From NCBI GenBank assembly GCA_965652545.1, contig CBFGWV010000009.1:1-51887 (forward strand): DNA of 51,887 nucleotides. Direction: 5' to 3'. Made by a program: the position numbers and the translations under genes. The notes under the pieces were generated by a model that saw nothing but the letters and a program-made list of their open reading frames with translations, did not search any database and was not told where the DNA came from. Of this stretch, positions 50,451 through 51,887 are shown in pieces; within the stretch, counting starts at the first letter, position 1; each line of letters opens with the position of its first letter. Origin of the DNA: CBFGWV01 sp965652545 (GTDB taxonomy: Bacteria; Pseudomonadota; Gammaproteobacteria; Competibacterales; Competibacteraceae).

Positions 50451-51260
50451 TTGGCCACTGTCATCGTAGTGACCTCAGGCAAAGGCGGCGTGGGGAAGAC
50501 CACGACCAGTGCCAGCTTCGCCGTGGGTCTGGCTTTGCGCGGACACAAGACCGTGGTCGTGGACTTCGATATCGGTCTGCGTAACCTCGATCTGATCATG
50601 GGCTGCGAGCGGCGGGTCGTGTACGACTTTGTCAACGTGATCAACGGCGAGGCGACGCTGAACCAGGCGCTGATCCGCGACAAGCGGGTGGAAACGTTAT
50701 TCATCCTGCCCGCTTCGCAGACCCGCGACAAAGACGCCTTGACCAAGGAGGGGGTCGAGCGGGTGCTCGATGAGCTCAAGAGTCAGTTCGACTACATCGT
50801 GTGCGACTCGCCCGCGGGCATCGAACGCGGTGCACTGATGGCCATGTATTTCGCTGACGAGGCGTTGATCGTGACCAACCCGGAGGTGTCCTCGGTGCGC
50901 GATTCCGACCGCATCCTCGGCATCCTCTCCAGCAAGTCACGACGTGCCGAGCAGGCGGAGCCCCCGGTCAAGGAGCACTTGGTGCTGGCCCGCTACTCTG
51001 CCGATCGGGTGGATCGGGGCGACATGCTCAGCAAAGATGATGTACTGGATATTCTGGCGATCCCGCTTCTTGGGGTTATTCCGGAATCCCAGGCGGTGCT
51101 CGCCGCATCCAATGCCGGCGTACCCGTGGTAATGGACGAGAAGTCGGACGCCGGTCTGGCGTACGTGGATATGGTGGCCCGGTTTTTGGGGGAGGATCGG
51201 CCGTTCCGATTTATCAGCGCTGAGAAGAAAGGATTCCTCAAGCGCTTGTTCGGGAGCTGA
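50451..51260 (+). CDS. minD: Septum-site ATPase MinD
   Basis: 269 residues starting at TTG 50451 with GGGAGGA six or seven bases upstream; no ATG lies near. Deviant Walker A GKGGVGKTTTSA, VVDFDIGLRNLDLIMG, YIVCDSPAGIERGA, and the C-terminal membrane-targeting helix FLKRLFGS. Recruits MinC to the membrane and is released by MinE. Confidence 0.98.
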   Translation: MATVIVVTSGKGGVGKTTTSASFAVGLALRGHKTVVVDFDIGLRNLDLIMGCERRVVYDFVNVINGEATLNQALIRDKRVETLFILPASQTRDKDALTKEGVERVLDELKSQFDYIVCDSPAGIERGALMAMYFADEALIVTNPEVSSVRDSDRILGILSSKSRRAEQAEPPVKEHLVLARYSADRVDRGDMLSKDDVLDILAIPLLGVIPESQAVLAASNAGVPVVMDEKSDAGLAYVDMVARFLGEDRPFRFISAEKKGFLKRLFGS

Positions 51261-51262
51261 CC

Positions 51263-51544
51263 ATGGGGTTCTTCGACTACTTCCGCAGCACGCGCAATCG
51301 CAACACGGCATCGCTTGCCAAGGAGCGCTTGCAGATCATCGTCGCCCACGAGCGAAGTTCGCGCCATCAGCGGGCTGCGGACTTCATCCCGCAGTTGAAG
51401 CAGGAATTGCTCGATGTGGTTCGCAAATACGTTGCAGTCAGTCCCGAGCAGATCAAAGTCCATGTGGATCGCGAGGACGGCTGTGAGGTGTTGGAACTGA
51501 ACATCCTGCTTTCGGACGATGAGGCCGGTGACGCCAAGGCATGA
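51263..51544 (+). CDS. minE: Topological specificity factor MinE
   Basis: 93 residues: MGFFDYFRSTRNRNTASLAK membrane/anti-MinCD segment, ERLQIIVAHERS, then the dimerisation part ending LELNILLSDDEAGDAKA. It lies 2 bases after minD and overlaps hslR by four bases. Confidence 0.98.
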   Translation: MGFFDYFRSTRNRNTASLAKERLQIIVAHERSSRHQRAADFIPQLKQELLDVVRKYVAVSPEQIKVHVDREDGCEVLELNILLSDDEAGDAKA

Positions 51545-51887
51545 CAGAGAGCGGCGAACGTATACGGCTGGATAAATGGCTGTGGGCGGCGCGCTTCTTC
51601 AAGACGCGAGCCTTGGCCACCGAAGCGGTCAGCGGTGGCAAGGTTCATCTGGGCGGCGATCGCGTCAAACCGGCCCGCGCCGTGACGATCGGTGATCGCC
51701 TCAGTGTCCAGCGCGGCCATGAGCGTATCGAACTGGTGGTGCGGGCACTGAGCGACCGCCGTGGTCCGGCCAGCGTCGCGCAGACGTTGTACGAGGAAAC
51801 CGAGGCCAGTCGCGAGCGGCGAGAGAAGGAAGGCGAGGCCCGACGACTGGCGGCCGTAGGCACGCCGTCGCCGGAGCATCGTCCCAA
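51541..51887 (+). CDS. hslR: Ribosome-associated heat-shock protein Hsp15 (partial)
   Basis: Runs off the right edge with 115 codons visible. ATG 51541 overlaps the minE stop (ATGA). The S4 RNA-binding domain is clear: IRLDKWLWAARFFKTRALA, GGKVHLGGDRVKPAR, and a basic C-terminal helix (ASRERREKEGEARRL). Hsp15 binds 50S subunits that carry stalled peptidyl-tRNA. Only a short C-terminal piece is likely missing. Confidence 0.93.
   Translation, partial: MTESGERIRLDKWLWAARFFKTRALATEAVSGGKVHLGGDRVKPARAVTIGDRLSVQRGHERIELVVRALSDRRGPASVAQTLYEETEASRERREKEGEARRLAAVGTPSPEHRP

Overview
The window reads as a high-GC chromosomal segment of a gammaproteobacterium. I base this on the arrangement ypjD–ffh–rpsP–rimM–trmD–rplS, on minCDE–hslR, on the clpB, htpG and slyD proteins, and on a type II secretion operon in the order gspE-F-G-H-I-J-K-L-M-N-D, which is the order of the Xanthomonas xps cluster. 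GspN has a GspC-like fold pattern and GspL looks like a PilM/PilN-type fusion. The genus cannot be fixed from the sequence; a deep-branching lineage near Chromatiales/Ectothiorhodospiraceae or Xanthomonadales is my inference.

Layout. (1) 1-6209: the tail of an unrecognised gene, clpB, galU, a MaoC–phosphotransacetylase fusion and ackA, closely packed. (2) 6338-19263: one long + strand run, rfbA-rfbC-rfbD followed by eleven gsp genes, nearly all joined by 1-4 base stop/start overlaps. (3) 19285-23321: a convergent GT41 (SPINDLY/OGT-like) glycosyltransferase gene, a 315-base divergent control region with three 7-base repeats exactly 20 bases apart, and two small or medium secreted proteins of unknown function closed by a strong terminator. 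(4) 23343-36951: a surface-polysaccharide locus: a secreted Asp-box propeller protein, a Wzm/Wzt-type ABC exporter, a two-part acetyltransferase-like protein, a GT4 glycosyltransferase, two tandem sulfotransferases, a PIG-L de-N-acetylase, a GT2 glycosyltransferase, and a reductase/WecA-like transferase/4,6-dehydratase trio in the order of Pseudomonas wbpV-wbpL-wbpM. (5) 37161-40143 on the minus strand: ypjD, a CorC/CNNM-type protein and an orphan FixJ-like response regulator with its terminator. (6) 40235-51887: housekeeping genes: ffh, the rpsP operon, cysQ, htpG behind a sigma-32-like promoter, a CBS protein, a YcgN-like protein, a class II amidotransferase, an NlpC/P60 lipoprotein, slyD, minCDE and the start of hslR.

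How the parts may work together. GalU and RfbA/C/D supply nucleotide sugars; the WbpM-, WbpV- and WbpL-like proteins would start a glycan on undecaprenyl phosphate; GT2 and GT4 enzymes extend it; the acetyltransferase, de-N-acetylase and sulfotransferases would decorate it; the ABC transporter would export it. CysQ could remove the PAP left by the sulfotransferases. The most unusual idea is that the PIG-L deacetylase and the two adjacent sulfotransferases form a split, bacterial analogue of the heparan N-deacetylase/N-sulfotransferase step. A second idea is that the GT41 enzyme glycosylates proteins linked to the neighbouring secretion system or the two secreted proteins beside it. Both are inferences from gene content and order. 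No CRISPR array, insertion sequence, rRNA or tRNA gene was recognised.
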